Positions 37,853 through 46,509 of a DNA stretch of 64,000 nt are shown here, piece after piece (position 1 is the stretch's first letter; every line of letters starts with the position of its first letter). The notes under the pieces were generated by a model, which saw nothing but the letters and a program-made list of their open reading frames with translations, was not told where the DNA came from and made no database searches. The translations under genes were made by a program, and so were the position numbers. The stretch spans positions 124,001 through 188,000 of the forward strand of contig CAVPRI010000001.1 in NCBI GenBank assembly GCA_963707835.1. The letters run 5' to 3'. The stretch is from Bog-473 sp963707835 (GTDB lineage: Bacteria; Actinomycetota; Acidimicrobiia; Acidimicrobiales; RAAP-2).

Positions 37853-38139
37853 TCCTCGCGCCGCACCTCGAGGTTGCGGAAACTGGGCGGGGCGCTGCAC
37901 AGGGCGGCCAGGCGCTCGGCCAGCTTCGCCGTCTCGGCTCGCTGAGAGTTCTCCATGGCCGCCTCATACGACGGGAACTCGACGATCTGCACGTAGGTGT
38001 CGGGCCGGTCCCGGTCCTGGGTCCGCGCCGAGCGGACGGCCGTGCGCCAGGGCGCCGACTCTCGTATCCAGTCGTCCACGGCGGCGTCGAACTCGTCGAT
38101 CTGGGTCGTCTGGAACTCGATCAGCTGGATGAAAGGCAT
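37843..38139 (-). CDS. Dimeric alpha/beta-barrel (ABM/EthD-like) small protein
   Basis: A 98-residue protein starting MPFIQLIEFQTTQIDEFDAA, with a second strand-helix unit TYVQIVEFPSYEAAMENSQR. This is the layout of antibiotic-biosynthesis-monooxygenase-like dimeric barrels; many are of unknown function. The ATG at 38139 lies behind a GGGGGG stretch. Its TGA falls inside the last copy of the 15-bp tandem repeat, so the repeat may have grown into the gene end. It is divergent from the zinc transporter operon. Confidence 0.7.
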   Translation of the reverse strand: MPFIQLIEFQTTQIDEFDAAVDDWIRESAPWRTAVRSARTQDRDRPDTYVQIVEFPSYEAAMENSQRAETAKLAERLAALCSAPPSFRNLEVRREESM

Positions 38140-38211
38140 CCCGGGCCCCCCTTCAGCGAGTGCGTCGGTCCAATGGTACGCCTGCCGCCTTGGTCGGGCC
38201 TGAGAGTTATT

Positions 38212-38232
38212 CGAAATGATTTCGGTTATGAT
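38212..38232 (+). promoter_or_regulatory. Zur-box-like operator overlapping a leaderless promoter
   Basis: The perfect palindrome CGAAAT-G-ATTTCG (38212-38224) resembles Zur/Fur operators centred on AATGATT. A good -10 hexamer TATGAT follows at 38227-38232, and the GTG start comes 6 bp later, which implies a leaderless mRNA. The palindrome lies between the -35 and -10 positions, where a bound repressor would block polymerase. The regulator gene is the last gene of the operon it precedes. Confidence 0.7.
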
Positions 38233-38238
38233 TCTGGC

Positions 38239-39171
38239 GTGATGATCCGCGCTGTGGTGGCGATCACCCTCTTGGCAGGCGCCGTGACAGGCGCCGCCGT
38301 GGTCACGGCCGCGGCGGACGGTGCGGCCGTGACGGCCGCCTCCCGCTCGACTGCCCGAACCGTCGTCCCGGTCGTGGCGGCGGAGAACTTCTGGGGCAAC
38401 ATCGCCTCGCAGATCGGCGGCTCCGACGTGCAGGTCACCTCGCTCATCTCGAACCCCAACGCCGACCCCCACCTCTTCGAGATCACCGCCCGGGACGCCG
38501 CCACCCTGGCCCGGGCCCGGGTCGTGATCGAGAACGGGGCGGGCTACGACACGTGGATGACCGCGCTCCTCTCCGCCGACGGGGGCTCGCCCCGCCTCGT
38601 GGACGCGGCCGCGGTGCTCCACGTGCGGGGTTCCGACCCCAACCCGCACCTCTGGTACGACCTCCCGCGGTTGCCCGAGGTGGCGGCGGCCATCGCCACT
38701 GCGCTGCGCGCCGCCGCCCCCTCCGACGCTGCAGCCATCGACGCCGGGCTGGCCCGGTTCGACGCCTCACTGGCCCCCCTCGATGCCGTGGTGGCCTCGA
38801 TCCGGTCTCAATTCGCCGGCACGCCGGTGGCCTACACCGAACGGGTGCCCGGGTACCTGCTGGCTGACGCTGCGCTGAGCGTGCGGACCCCACCGGGTTT
38901 CCCCCGCGCCATCGAGGACGGCGTCGCGCCCTCGGCCGCCGACACCCTGGCCATGCGGCGGCTGCTGGGCACGCACCGCGTGCGCGTGCTCCTGTACAAC
39001 GTCCAGACCGTCACGCCGGTCACGGCCCAGATGCGCGCCGTGGCCCGTCAGAACGGCATCCCGGTGGTGGGGGTGTCCGAGACCATGCCGCTCGGGGCCG
39101 CCTCCTTCCAGAGCTGGCAGCTGGCGCAGGCGACCGCACTCCGTCGGGCTCTGCAGGTGCGCCACCCATGA
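38239..39171 (+). CDS. Zinc/manganese-type ABC transporter substrate-binding lipoprotein-like (ZnuA family)
   Basis: A 310-residue cluster A-I metal-binding protein. A signal sequence covers the first 30 residues or so (VVAITLLAGAVTGAAVVTAA) without a lipobox Cys, so it may be secreted or membrane-tethered. Metal ligands are suggested by NADPHLFEITARDA and DPNPHLWYDLPRLPEVA. The third-ligand region reads TERVPGYLLADAAL, where the usual H-x-AFGY histidine is absent, so coordination may differ. Start is GTG 38239 or ATG 38242. It is the first gene of the transporter-zur operon. Confidence 0.83.
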   Translation: MMIRAVVAITLLAGAVTGAAVVTAAADGAAVTAASRSTARTVVPVVAAENFWGNIASQIGGSDVQVTSLISNPNADPHLFEITARDAATLARARVVIENGAGYDTWMTALLSADGGSPRLVDAAAVLHVRGSDPNPHLWYDLPRLPEVAAAIATALRAAAPSDAAAIDAGLARFDASLAPLDAVVASIRSQFAGTPVAYTERVPGYLLADAALSVRTPPGFPRAIEDGVAPSAADTLAMRRLLGTHRVRVLLYNVQTVTPVTAQMRAVARQNGIPVVGVSETMPLGAASFQSWQLAQATALRRALQVRHP

Positions 39172-40001
39172 CCGTGGGCCGGCCGCGGGTCGTGCTCACG
39201 GATGCCGCGGTGCGCATCGGAGGCCGCACGCTGTGGTCCGGCCTCGACCTGCGCGTGCACGACGGGGAGTTCGTGGCCGTGCTCGGCCCCAACGGGACGG
39301 GCAAGACCACGCTGCTGAAGGTGCTGCTCGGCTTGGTCCCGCTCTCGGGCGGCACGGTGGAGGTGCTCGGCGCCGCGCCACGGCGGGGCAACCACGAGGT
39401 GGGGTACGTGCCCCAGCAGCGGGCCTTCGAGCAGTCCTTGCCCGTGCGGGCCCGGGACCTGGTGCGGTTCGGCAACGACGGCCATCGCTGGGGGCTGCCG
39501 CTGCGCGGCGGCCGGGCTCGCCGACGCGTGGATGCCGTGCTCGAGGCGGTCGGCGCCTCGGCCTACGCGGGCGCTCCGGTCGGCCTGCTCTCCGGCGGGG
39601 AACAGCAGCGGCTGCGCATCGCCCAGGCCATGCTCGGCGATCCCAAGGTGCTCCTGTGCGACGAGCCGCTCCTGGCACTCGACCTGTCCAGCCAGCAGGC
39701 AGTGACCCAGCTGATCGACCGGCGCCGCCACCTGGCCGGCACACCGGTGATATTCGTGACCCACGAGGTGAACCCCGTGCTGCCCTACGTCGACCGCATC
39801 GTGTACCTGGTACGGGGCAGGTGCGCCATCGGGACGCCTGAGGAGATCCTGACCAGCGAGCGCCTGAGTGCCCTGTACGGGATCGACGTCGACGTGGTGC
39901 GGGTCCGTGGCCGCTACCTGGTGGTGAGCGCCGAGGACCCGCTCCCCACCGAACCCGGGGCCCACGCCCACCACATCCACGACCAGGGGCAGCCGCACTG
40001 A
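39168..40001 (+). CDS. Zinc-type ABC transporter ATP-binding protein (ZnuC family)
   Basis: A 277-residue ABC ATPase with Walker A GPNGTGKTT near residues 41-49, signature LSGGEQQRLRIAQAML, Walker B VLLCDEPLLALD and switch histidine FVTHEVN. It powers metal import together with the adjacent permease. The C-terminus is histidine-rich (GAHAHHIHDQGQPH), a feature that may sense or buffer zinc. The ATG overlaps the previous stop (ATGA at 39168-39171) and its own stop shares a base with the permease start. Confidence 0.9.
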   Translation: MTVGRPRVVLTDAAVRIGGRTLWSGLDLRVHDGEFVAVLGPNGTGKTTLLKVLLGLVPLSGGTVEVLGAAPRRGNHEVGYVPQQRAFEQSLPVRARDLVRFGNDGHRWGLPLRGGRARRRVDAVLEAVGASAYAGAPVGLLSGGEQQRLRIAQAMLGDPKVLLCDEPLLALDLSSQQAVTQLIDRRRHLAGTPVIFVTHEVNPVLPYVDRIVYLVRGRCAIGTPEEILTSERLSALYGIDVDVVRVRGRYLVVSAEDPLPTEPGAHAHHIHDQGQPH

Positions 40002-40903
40002 TGGGGATCGGCAACTACCTCCAGTTGGGCTTCGCGCAGCATGCGCTCGAGGCCGCGTTCCTCGTGGCCTTCAGCTGCGGACTCATCGGCCCCTTCGTGA
40101 TCACCCGGTCGATGTCCTTCGCCGTGCACGGCACCAGCGAGCTGGCCTTCACGGGAGCGGTGGGCGGGTTGTTGGTCACCGGCAACGTGCTGGGCGGCGC
40201 CCTGGTCGGCGCCCTGGTGGTGGCCACGCTCATCGGGCTCCTCGGACACCGGGCTGCCGAGCGCGACTCGACCATCGGCGTGATCCTGGCGGCGGGACTC
40301 GGGCTCGGAGTGTTCCTGCTCGGCCTCTACCACGGCTACGCCAGCGAGGCCCTCAACATCCTGTTCGGCAACATCTTCGGCATCAGCTCGGGTCAGATCC
40401 TCGTGCTCGGCCTCCTGGCCGTCGCCGTGACCGGCGTCCTGATGGTGATCTGGCGGCCCCTCCTGTTCGCATCGGTCGATCCCGACCTCGCCCGCGCCCG
40501 CGGCGTGCCGGTGGGGTTGCTCGGCATCGTGTTCCTCTATGTCCTGGCCGTCACCGTGACCGAGGCCGCGCAGATCGTGGGCACCCTCTTGGTGCTCAGC
40601 CTGGTGATCACGCCGGCCGCGGCTGCCCAGCGCCTCAGCGCGAATCCCATGGTGGTGACCGCTCTCTCGGTGGCCATGGCGGTGCTGGCGGCCGACGGAG
40701 GGCTGCTGCTCAGCTTCGTGTTCTCCAGCGTGGAACCGAGCGTGCCCATCGTGGCCCTCAGCTTCTGCTTCTACGTGGTGGCCCGCCTCGCCGGACCTCC
40801 GTTGGCCGCCCGCCGGAGGAGCCGGACCATGCCGCCAAACGCTGGGCTGCCGACACTCGCGGGGCCGGCCGGCATGGAGCTGAAAGAGTGGGACCGTGGC
40901 TGA
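40001..40903 (+). CDS. Zinc-type ABC transporter permease (ZnuB family)
   Basis: A 300-residue ABC-3 permease with about eight hydrophobic segments, starting MGIGNYLQLGFAQHALEAA and with the conserved SFAVHGTSELAFTGAV and AQIVGTLLVLSLVITPAAAA regions that contact the ATPase and form the pore. It continues the operon by TGATG overlap at 39999-40003. The stop lies 5 bp past the GTG start of zur, so all four genes are coupled. Confidence 0.9.
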   Translation: MGIGNYLQLGFAQHALEAAFLVAFSCGLIGPFVITRSMSFAVHGTSELAFTGAVGGLLVTGNVLGGALVGALVVATLIGLLGHRAAERDSTIGVILAAGLGLGVFLLGLYHGYASEALNILFGNIFGISSGQILVLGLLAVAVTGVLMVIWRPLLFASVDPDLARARGVPVGLLGIVFLYVLAVTVTEAAQIVGTLLVLSLVITPAAAAQRLSANPMVVTALSVAMAVLAADGGLLLSFVFSSVEPSVPIVALSFCFYVVARLAGPPLAARRRSRTMPPNAGLPTLAGPAGMELKEWDRG

Positions 40904-41309
40904 GCGACCATCGCACACCGCCCGGACGTCACGCCGGACCCGCCAGGGCGAGGCGGTGCTCAAGGTGGTGGTGGCCTCGGACAACTTCCGCAGCGCCCAG
41001 GACATCCACGCCGCCCTCCGCTCCGCTGGGGAAGGGGTCGGCCTCACCACCGTCTATCGTCACCTGGCCCTGCTCACCGAGGAGGGCCGGCTCGATGCGC
41101 TGCAGACCGCCGACGGCGAGTTGGTGTACCGACGCTGCCACAGCGACGCCCACCATCACCACGTGGTCTGCCGGCAGTGCGGACGCGGCAGCGAGGTCGA
41201 ACTCCCCGACCTCGAGCGCTGGGCCGAGACGACCGCGGCCGCTCTGGGCTACACAGAAGTCACCCACACGGTCGAGATCTTCGGCGTGTGCGCCGCGTGC
41301 CGCGGCTGA
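40896..41309 (+). CDS. zur: Zinc uptake regulator (Fur family)
   Basis: A 137-residue Fur-family repressor. The winged helix covers FRSAQDIHAALRSAGEGVGL and TTVYRHLALLTEEGRLD. The metal-binding half has HSDAHHHHVVCRQCG and the C-terminal VCAACRG, i.e. two C-x2-C pairs for structural zinc plus the His-rich sensory site. Its place at the end of the zinc ABC operon supports Zur over Fur. It probably represses its own operon through the palindrome at 38212-38224. GTG start at 40896 overlaps the permease gene by 8 bp. Confidence 0.88.
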   Translation: MAERPSHTARTSRRTRQGEAVLKVVVASDNFRSAQDIHAALRSAGEGVGLTTVYRHLALLTEEGRLDALQTADGELVYRRCHSDAHHHHVVCRQCGRGSEVELPDLERWAETTAAALGYTEVTHTVEIFGVCAACRG

Positions 41310-41319
41310 CCGCGGCCGC

Positions 41320-42231
41320 TCAGCGGGCCAGCAGCAAGACGCCGGCGTCGATGACCGCTTCCCCCCGCTGGGTCTCGGTCCGGAAGCGGTAGGCGCCCGG
41401 CACCCGGTCCCCGGCGTCCCACATCGACACGGTGAGGACGTCGCCGGGCATGGTAGGCCGGGAGAACCTGGCCCGCATCGCCCCGAACCGCGAAGGGTCC
41501 GACCCGCAGAGCGCATGCAGCAGGGCCCGCCCGGTGAACCCGTAAGTGCACAGCCCGTGCAGGATCGGGCGGTCGAAGCCGGCCTGCCGGGCGAACGCCG
41601 GGTCCGAGTGCAGCGGGTTGTGGTCGCCGCTCAACCGGTAGAGCAGCGCCTGATCCGGGCGGGTCGCGTACGTGACCACCGCGTCGGGGGCCCGCTCGGG
41701 CATCGGTTCCGCGCCCAGCACCGCCTCGGTGTCCTCCGGGTCCTCGTCGGGACTCCGCGGCCCGCCGAACCCGCCGGCGCCGCGGAAGAACAGTGTGGTC
41801 CGGTTCGTGAACGCCGGCTCTCCGCCGGCCAGCGTGGCCTCGCTCTCGAGGACGACCAGCCCCGCGCTGCCCTTGTCGTACATGCCGACGATCTTGGTCA
41901 CCACCGAGATGGTCGCCTCGGTGGGCATCTCCCGGTGGAGCCGGATGCCCTGCTCGGCGTGGAGCAGGGTGGTCAGGTCGAAGTCCCCGAATGAGGGGGT
42001 GGCGTGGCCGCCCATCCCCAGCACGGCGCCCTCCTGCCCCACGATGGTCGTGAAGGTGGGCAGCACCCGGGGCACGACCCCCTCGGAGTTCTCGGTGGTG
42101 AACTCCAACTCGACGGTGGGATCGGGCGACCCCGCGCCGACCCCCAGCGCGTACAGCAAGACGTCGGTCTGGTCCCAAGACCGCTCGAACGGTGACGAGG
42201 TGGCACCCACTGCGGCCGGATTGAGTCCCAT
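41320..42231 (-). CDS. MaoC-family enoyl-CoA hydratase 2
   Basis: A 303-residue double hot-dog protein. The C-terminal half has the hydratase-2 signature LSGDHNPLHSDPAFARQAGF with catalytic Asp and His, followed by GFDRPILHGLCTYGFTGRAL. The N-terminal half is a MaoC_dehydrat_N domain without the motif. Such enzymes hydrate trans-2-enoyl-CoA to the (R)-3-hydroxy form, often in steroid side-chain or fatty-acid oxidation. A partner (R)-dehydrogenase could be the SDR at 54382. It is convergent with zur, 10 bp apart. Confidence 0.88.
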   Translation of the reverse strand: MGLNPAAVGATSSPFERSWDQTDVLLYALGVGAGSPDPTVELEFTTENSEGVVPRVLPTFTTIVGQEGAVLGMGGHATPSFGDFDLTTLLHAEQGIRLHREMPTEATISVVTKIVGMYDKGSAGLVVLESEATLAGGEPAFTNRTTLFFRGAGGFGGPRSPDEDPEDTEAVLGAEPMPERAPDAVVTYATRPDQALLYRLSGDHNPLHSDPAFARQAGFDRPILHGLCTYGFTGRALLHALCGSDPSRFGAMRARFSRPTMPGDVLTVSMWDAGDRVPGAYRFRTETQRGEAVIDAGVLLLAR

Positions 42232-42314
42232 GGGCCCTGCACGCTACCGCTCGAGGCCTGCCGGCGCGAGAGGAGCGTCGGCCGGCCGTTGCGCCGTGGC
42301 GCTCGGTCCTCGCT

Positions 42315-43124
42315 ATGGTCGGCGCGGTGCCCCGGGCCCCGGCTGTTCCCCTCCTGCGCTGGGAGGGCGCGACCCGGCTCGGTGTCGAGGTGGCGGTCAC
42401 CACCCGCGAGGGCGGGGTGTCCGCGGCACCCTACGACTCGCTGAATCTGGCGCTGCACGTCGGCGACCGTCCCGAGGACGTCGCAGCCAACCGTGACCGG
42501 GCGGCCGGGGCCTTCGGCGTCGACCCGGCCACCCTCGTCTTCGCCCGACAGGTCCACGGCGGGCGCGCCACGGTGGTGGGGCCGTCCGATGCCGGCCGGG
42601 GGCGCCACCGCGAGGACGACGCCGTCGGGGACACCGACGTCCTGGTGACCGCGGTCAGCGACGTCACACTGGTCGTCCTGGTGGCCGACTGCGTGCCCCT
42701 GGCCCTGGTCGACCCCGACGTGGGCGTGCTGGCCGCCATCCATGCCGGTTGGCGCGGCGTTTGCGCGGGCGTCGTCACGTCCGCCCTGCGCGCCATGGCT
42801 GACCTCGGGGCGCGTCCGGAGCGGGTCGCCGCATTCGTGGGTCCTGCCGTGGCGGCCGACCGCTACCAGGTCTCCGAGGACGTCCACCAGGCGCTCGCCG
42901 GCGCGCTGCCCGCCGGGGAGGACCGTGCCGTGGTGAGACCGGACGGTCCCGGCCACTGGCTGGTCGACCTTCCCGGGGCCACCCGGGCCCAGCTCCGTGC
43001 CGGTGGCGTCGAGCCGGAGCGGATCACGCTGTGTCGCGCCACGACGGCGGAGCGGCGCTTCTTCAGCGACCGCGCCGCCCGCCCGTGCGGACGCCAGGCC
43101 TTGCTGGCGCGGGTGCTCGGCTGA
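42315..43124 (+). CDS. pgeF: Purine nucleoside phosphorylase of the laccase-domain family (PgeF/YfiH)
   Basis: A 269-residue LACC1-fold enzyme. Family motifs are VTTREGGVSAAPYDSLNLAL, FARQVHGG (metal His), VLVADCVPLAL (Cys) and AAIHAGWRGVCAGVV. These enzymes cleave purine nucleosides and may also edit peptidoglycan precursors, since PgeF of E. coli removes L-Ser-containing UDP-MurNAc errors. That second role is notable here because the murein genes murL and murD2 follow. It begins at ATG 42315, divergent from the MaoC gene. Confidence 0.87.
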   Translation: MVGAVPRAPAVPLLRWEGATRLGVEVAVTTREGGVSAAPYDSLNLALHVGDRPEDVAANRDRAAGAFGVDPATLVFARQVHGGRATVVGPSDAGRGRHREDDAVGDTDVLVTAVSDVTLVVLVADCVPLALVDPDVGVLAAIHAGWRGVCAGVVTSALRAMADLGARPERVAAFVGPAVAADRYQVSEDVHQALAGALPAGEDRAVVRPDGPGHWLVDLPGATRAQLRAGGVEPERITLCRATTAERRFFSDRAARPCGRQALLARVLG

Positions 43125-43201
43125 CCCCCTCATGGGCGGCCGGCGGGCCGTGGCGCCGTAGCATTGAGGGACGGCCCGTGCACCGGGGCCGCCCACCACC
43201 G

Positions 43202-44554
43202 ATGCCATCCGAGACCTCCGCCGACCGATTCCGCTACGACGGGGTGACCGTGGAGCCGGACGCGTCGGCAGTGGTCTGCCGCTATTCGACCGGCACGCAC
43301 CGTTTCGCCGAACGCTTCACCTTCCCGGAGGGCGGCGACTGGGACGACGAGGCGACCCGGGCGGCGGTGCGGATCCTCTTCCTCATGACGGGCGTCTCGT
43401 ACTACAAGACGACTGCGGCGCCGATCGTGGACCTGGGCGACCTCCCCACCACGCCGGCCGAGCGGTCCTTCCTCCGCACTTACTACGTACACGGCCTGGC
43501 CGAGTTCGCGTACCGCAACGGCCTCGACCTGCGGGGCGTGACCATCGAGGGGCCCGACGCCGCGGCGGAGGCGTCCGCGCCCTACGACCCCGCTCCGGGC
43601 CGGCCCTTGATCCCGTTCGGTGGGGGGATCGATTCGATCGTGACGGTCGAGTCCGTCGCGCCCTCCAACCCCGGCTCCGCCCTGTGCGTCGTGGCGCCAC
43701 CCGGCCAGCGTTTCGCGGCCATCGACGAAGCGGCGGCCGCCACCGGCCTGCCGGTCACCCGGGTCGCGCGGTCCCTCGATCCGCAGGTCCGCCGCTCGAC
43801 CGAGCTCGGCTTCCTCAACGGTCACGTGCCCGTGACCGCCGTGATCACCGCGGCCTCCCTGGTGGCCGCCGTGCTGGCCCGGCGCGACGCCGTCGTGCTC
43901 TCCAACGAGTGGTCGGCCTCGGCACCGACGCTGGTCGCCGAGGGCCTGGCGGTGAACCACCAGTGGTCCAAGGGCGACGAGTTCGAAGCGGGGTTCGCCG
44001 ACCTGGTGACCCGGGCACTCGGCCCCGGGATGGCGGTCTTCTCCTATCTGCGCCCGCGCAGCGAGCTGTGGGTGGCCCACCGATTCGCCGAGCTCAGCCA
44101 CTACCACGGCGTCTTCCGCAGCTGTAACCGCGCCTTCCACCAGGACCCCGGCCACCGGCTCGACCACTGGTGCGGGCGTTGCGACAAGTGCTGCTTCGTC
44201 GACCTCGTGCTGGCGCCGTACATGACGCGCGACGAGCTGGCCGCCGTGTTCGGAGGCGACGAGCCGCTCGAGAACCCCGCCAACGTGCCGCGGTTCGAGG
44301 CCCTGGTCGGTCTGGGCTCGGGTGCCAAACCCTTCGAGTGCGTCGGCGACCTCGACGAGTGCCGTGCGGCAGTGGCCCTGGCCTCCCGGCGGCCCGACCG
44401 GGCCGGGAACGTCATGCTGGCCCAGTTGCACGCCGCGTTGGCCACGGCGGGCGCTGCCCCCGAGCCCGACGAGAGCGCCGCGCTCCGGCCGCGGGGCGCC
44501 CACCGCATCCCCGATCGCTATGCCCCCCCGGATCTCCTGGTCCGCACTCGCTGA
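43202..44554 (+). CDS. murL: UDP-MurNAc-L-Ala-L-Glu epimerase (MurL-like)
   Basis: A 450-residue protein matching MurL, which uses ATP to invert L-Glu to D-Glu on the UDP-MurNAc dipeptide. A PP-loop-like motif is present (LIPFGGGIDSIVTVES), followed by VLSNEWSASAPTLVAEGLAV and NHQWSKGDEFEAGF, and a Cys cluster HWCGRCDKCCFVDL. I recognise the family from memory of these blocks and the pairing with a MurD paralogue; a database check is needed to be certain. The ATG at 43202 gives the expected length. It overlaps the next gene by 35 bp. Confidence 0.75.
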   Translation: MPSETSADRFRYDGVTVEPDASAVVCRYSTGTHRFAERFTFPEGGDWDDEATRAAVRILFLMTGVSYYKTTAAPIVDLGDLPTTPAERSFLRTYYVHGLAEFAYRNGLDLRGVTIEGPDAAAEASAPYDPAPGRPLIPFGGGIDSIVTVESVAPSNPGSALCVVAPPGQRFAAIDEAAAATGLPVTRVARSLDPQVRRSTELGFLNGHVPVTAVITAASLVAAVLARRDAVVLSNEWSASAPTLVAEGLAVNHQWSKGDEFEAGFADLVTRALGPGMAVFSYLRPRSELWVAHRFAELSHYHGVFRSCNRAFHQDPGHRLDHWCGRCDKCCFVDLVLAPYMTRDELAAVFGGDEPLENPANVPRFEALVGLGSGAKPFECVGDLDECRAAVALASRRPDRAGNVMLAQLHAALATAGAAPEPDESAALRPRGAHRIPDRYAPPDLLVRTR

Positions 44555-45857
44555 GGCCGCCGTCGGGGTCTGGGGCCTCGGCGTCGAAGGCCGGGCGACC
44601 GTGCGCCGGCTGCGCGCCATGGGCGTGGACCCCGTCCTGGTCGACGACGTCCCGGGTTCGCCCCTTCCCGGGGAGGCTCCCGTGCTCGCCACTTCGTCGG
44701 GCGGCGTCGAGGCGCTCCTGCGCTGCGAGGTGGTCGTCAAAGGTCCCGGCGTGAGCCGCTACCGCGCCGAGGTGGCGCGCCTCGAAGCCGCCGGTGTCCA
44801 CGTCTGCGGCGGTCTCGGGCTGTTCATGGAGGATGCCGATCCCGAGCGGGTCGTGTGCATCACCGGCACCAAGGGCAAGAGCACCACCACGGCGCTCACC
44901 GTGCACCTGCTCGACCGCCTCGGCTACGACGCCCGGGCCGGGGGGAACATCGGCCACCCCCCGTGGGACCCCTCGCCCGACCCCGGACCCCAGTACTGGA
45001 TCATCGAGACCTCGAGCTTCCAGGTCCCCGACCTCCGGCGCGCCCCGCGGGTCGTCGCGGTGACCTCCCTCTCCCCCGATCACCTCGACTGGCACGGGTC
45101 GGTCGAGCGCTACTACGCCGACAAGCTGGCGCTGTGCTCCCTGGACGGGGTGGCGCTGGCCCTGGTCAACGGGACCGACGAGGAGCTGCGAGCCCAGCGT
45201 GCGCTCCTCGGTCCGCACCTGCGCTGGGTCACCGAGGGCCAGGTGGCGCAGGACCGGTCCTGGTCCGAGCGGTTCGGGCTCCCCGGCGCCCACAACGCGT
45301 CCAACGCGTCCGTGGCGCGCGCCGTCCTTGCTGGGCTCGGCATCCCAGAGGCCGACGATCCCCTCGCGCTGGCCGAAGCGGCGCACACCTTCGAGCCCCT
45401 CCCCAGCCGATGCCGTTCGCTCGGTCGGGTGGGGACGGTGGAGTTCGTGGACGACAGTCTCTCGACGAACGTCCTGCCCGCCCGCGCCGCCCTCGAGACC
45501 TTCGCCGATCGACCGGTCGCCCTGCTGGTCGGCGGGCACGACCGCGGCCTCGACTACGCCCCGCTCGGCACCGCCGTGGCGCGGCGTGAGCCGCCCACGC
45601 TCGTGGTCACCATGCCCGACAACGGCCGCCGCATCGGCGCGGCGGTGCGCGAAGCCGACGGCGCGCGAGTCGAGGTGGTGGACGCCGACGACATGGACGA
45701 CGCGGTCACCTCGGCCCACCGGTGGGCCGCATCGGCCGGGACGGACGCCGTGGTCCTCCTGTCGCCGGCCGCCCCGAGCTTCGGTCGCTTCGATGACTAC
45801 CGGGCCCGGGCGGCCGCCTTCGCCGAGGCGGCGTCCCGGTGCGGGCCGCTCAGCTGA
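44520..45857 (+). CDS. murD2: UDP-MurNAc-L-alanine--L-glutamate ligase (MurD2-like)
   Basis: A 445-residue Mur ligase with P-loop VCITGTKGKSTTTALTV, the central ATP/Mg region ETSSFQVPDL and SPDHLDWHGSVERYYADKL, and the C-terminal NASNASVARAVL. In ordinary MurD a D-S-K-x-T-N motif helps bind D-Glu; here it reads DDSLSTNVLPARAALE, with Leu for Lys. Together with the overlapping murL this supports the MurD2 type, which adds L-Glu. A standard MurD elsewhere cannot be excluded. The ATG at 44520 lies inside murL. Confidence 0.8.
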   Translation: MPPRISWSALAEAAVGVWGLGVEGRATVRRLRAMGVDPVLVDDVPGSPLPGEAPVLATSSGGVEALLRCEVVVKGPGVSRYRAEVARLEAAGVHVCGGLGLFMEDADPERVVCITGTKGKSTTTALTVHLLDRLGYDARAGGNIGHPPWDPSPDPGPQYWIIETSSFQVPDLRRAPRVVAVTSLSPDHLDWHGSVERYYADKLALCSLDGVALALVNGTDEELRAQRALLGPHLRWVTEGQVAQDRSWSERFGLPGAHNASNASVARAVLAGLGIPEADDPLALAEAAHTFEPLPSRCRSLGRVGTVEFVDDSLSTNVLPARAALETFADRPVALLVGGHDRGLDYAPLGTAVARREPPTLVVTMPDNGRRIGAAVREADGARVEVVDADDMDDAVTSAHRWAASAGTDAVVLLSPAAPSFGRFDDYRARAAAFAEAASRCGPLS

Positions 45858-46509
45858 GCGCCGTTGCCGGCGCCAGCTCCTCCCGCTCGCTCAGGAACAG
45901 CCACCACGAGTCGGCCGACACAATGGCGGCCGCCAGCACCACGTCCGGATCGGCCCCGGCGGCGGCCAGCGCCTCGGTGGACCATCCGGCGTGCTGGCGC
46001 TCCTGGGTGCGGTGCACGTCCCAGAACCGGGTGCCCTCGTCGTCGAAGCCGTAGTGACGACGCAGGCCGTCCGCCTTGGAGGCGGCGATGTCCGCGGCCT
46101 GGACCTCGTACGCGGCCACCATGCCCAGCGCAGCCAGGGGGTCGGTGGATGCACAGGTCCGCACCAGCGACAGCATCGCTTTGGTCGTGGGCGTGGGGAG
46201 CGCCTCGGGCGCGGCTCCGGCAGCCGTGGCGAACGACTCGAACAGGCCCACGTGCGGCTCGGGGCGCCCGAGCTCGTCGGCCAGGTTCGCCTCGACCAGC
46301 TTCCGCGACCTCCCGTCGGGCAGTGCGGCCACGATGGCCGACAGCGTGACCGGGAGCTCTCGCTCGATGTGCCGATACTGCTCCGCATAGGCAGCCAGCT
46401 CACCCTCGGCGAGGGTGCCGGCTTCCCAGCGGCGGTAGAAGGGGTGCGTGAGCAGTCGACGTCCGACAACCGCCTCCGCCAGCACCTCGCTCATCTCGTG
46501 CGTGTGCAT
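45850..46509 (-). CDS. Heme-oxygenase-fold (TenA/PqqC-like) diiron oxidase candidate
   Basis: A 219-residue helical protein starting MHTHEMSEVLAEAVVGRRLL. Potential metal ligands are spread as in HDO enzymes: YRHIERELPVT, then AAYEVQAADIAASKADGL, and FWDVHRTQERQHAGW. Known relatives are PqqC, CADD-type para-aminobenzoate synthases and other self-sacrificing oxidases. The CADD possibility is attractive beside a folate gene cluster, but the two are 10 kb apart. Its end overlaps the end of murD2 by 8 bp. Function is not determined. Confidence 0.7.
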   Translation of the reverse strand: MHTHEMSEVLAEAVVGRRLLTHPFYRRWEAGTLAEGELAAYAEQYRHIERELPVTLSAIVAALPDGRSRKLVEANLADELGRPEPHVGLFESFATAAGAAPEALPTPTTKAMLSLVRTCASTDPLAALGMVAAYEVQAADIAASKADGLRRHYGFDDEGTRFWDVHRTQERQHAGWSTEALAAAGADPDVVLAAAIVSADSWWLFLSEREELAPATALS

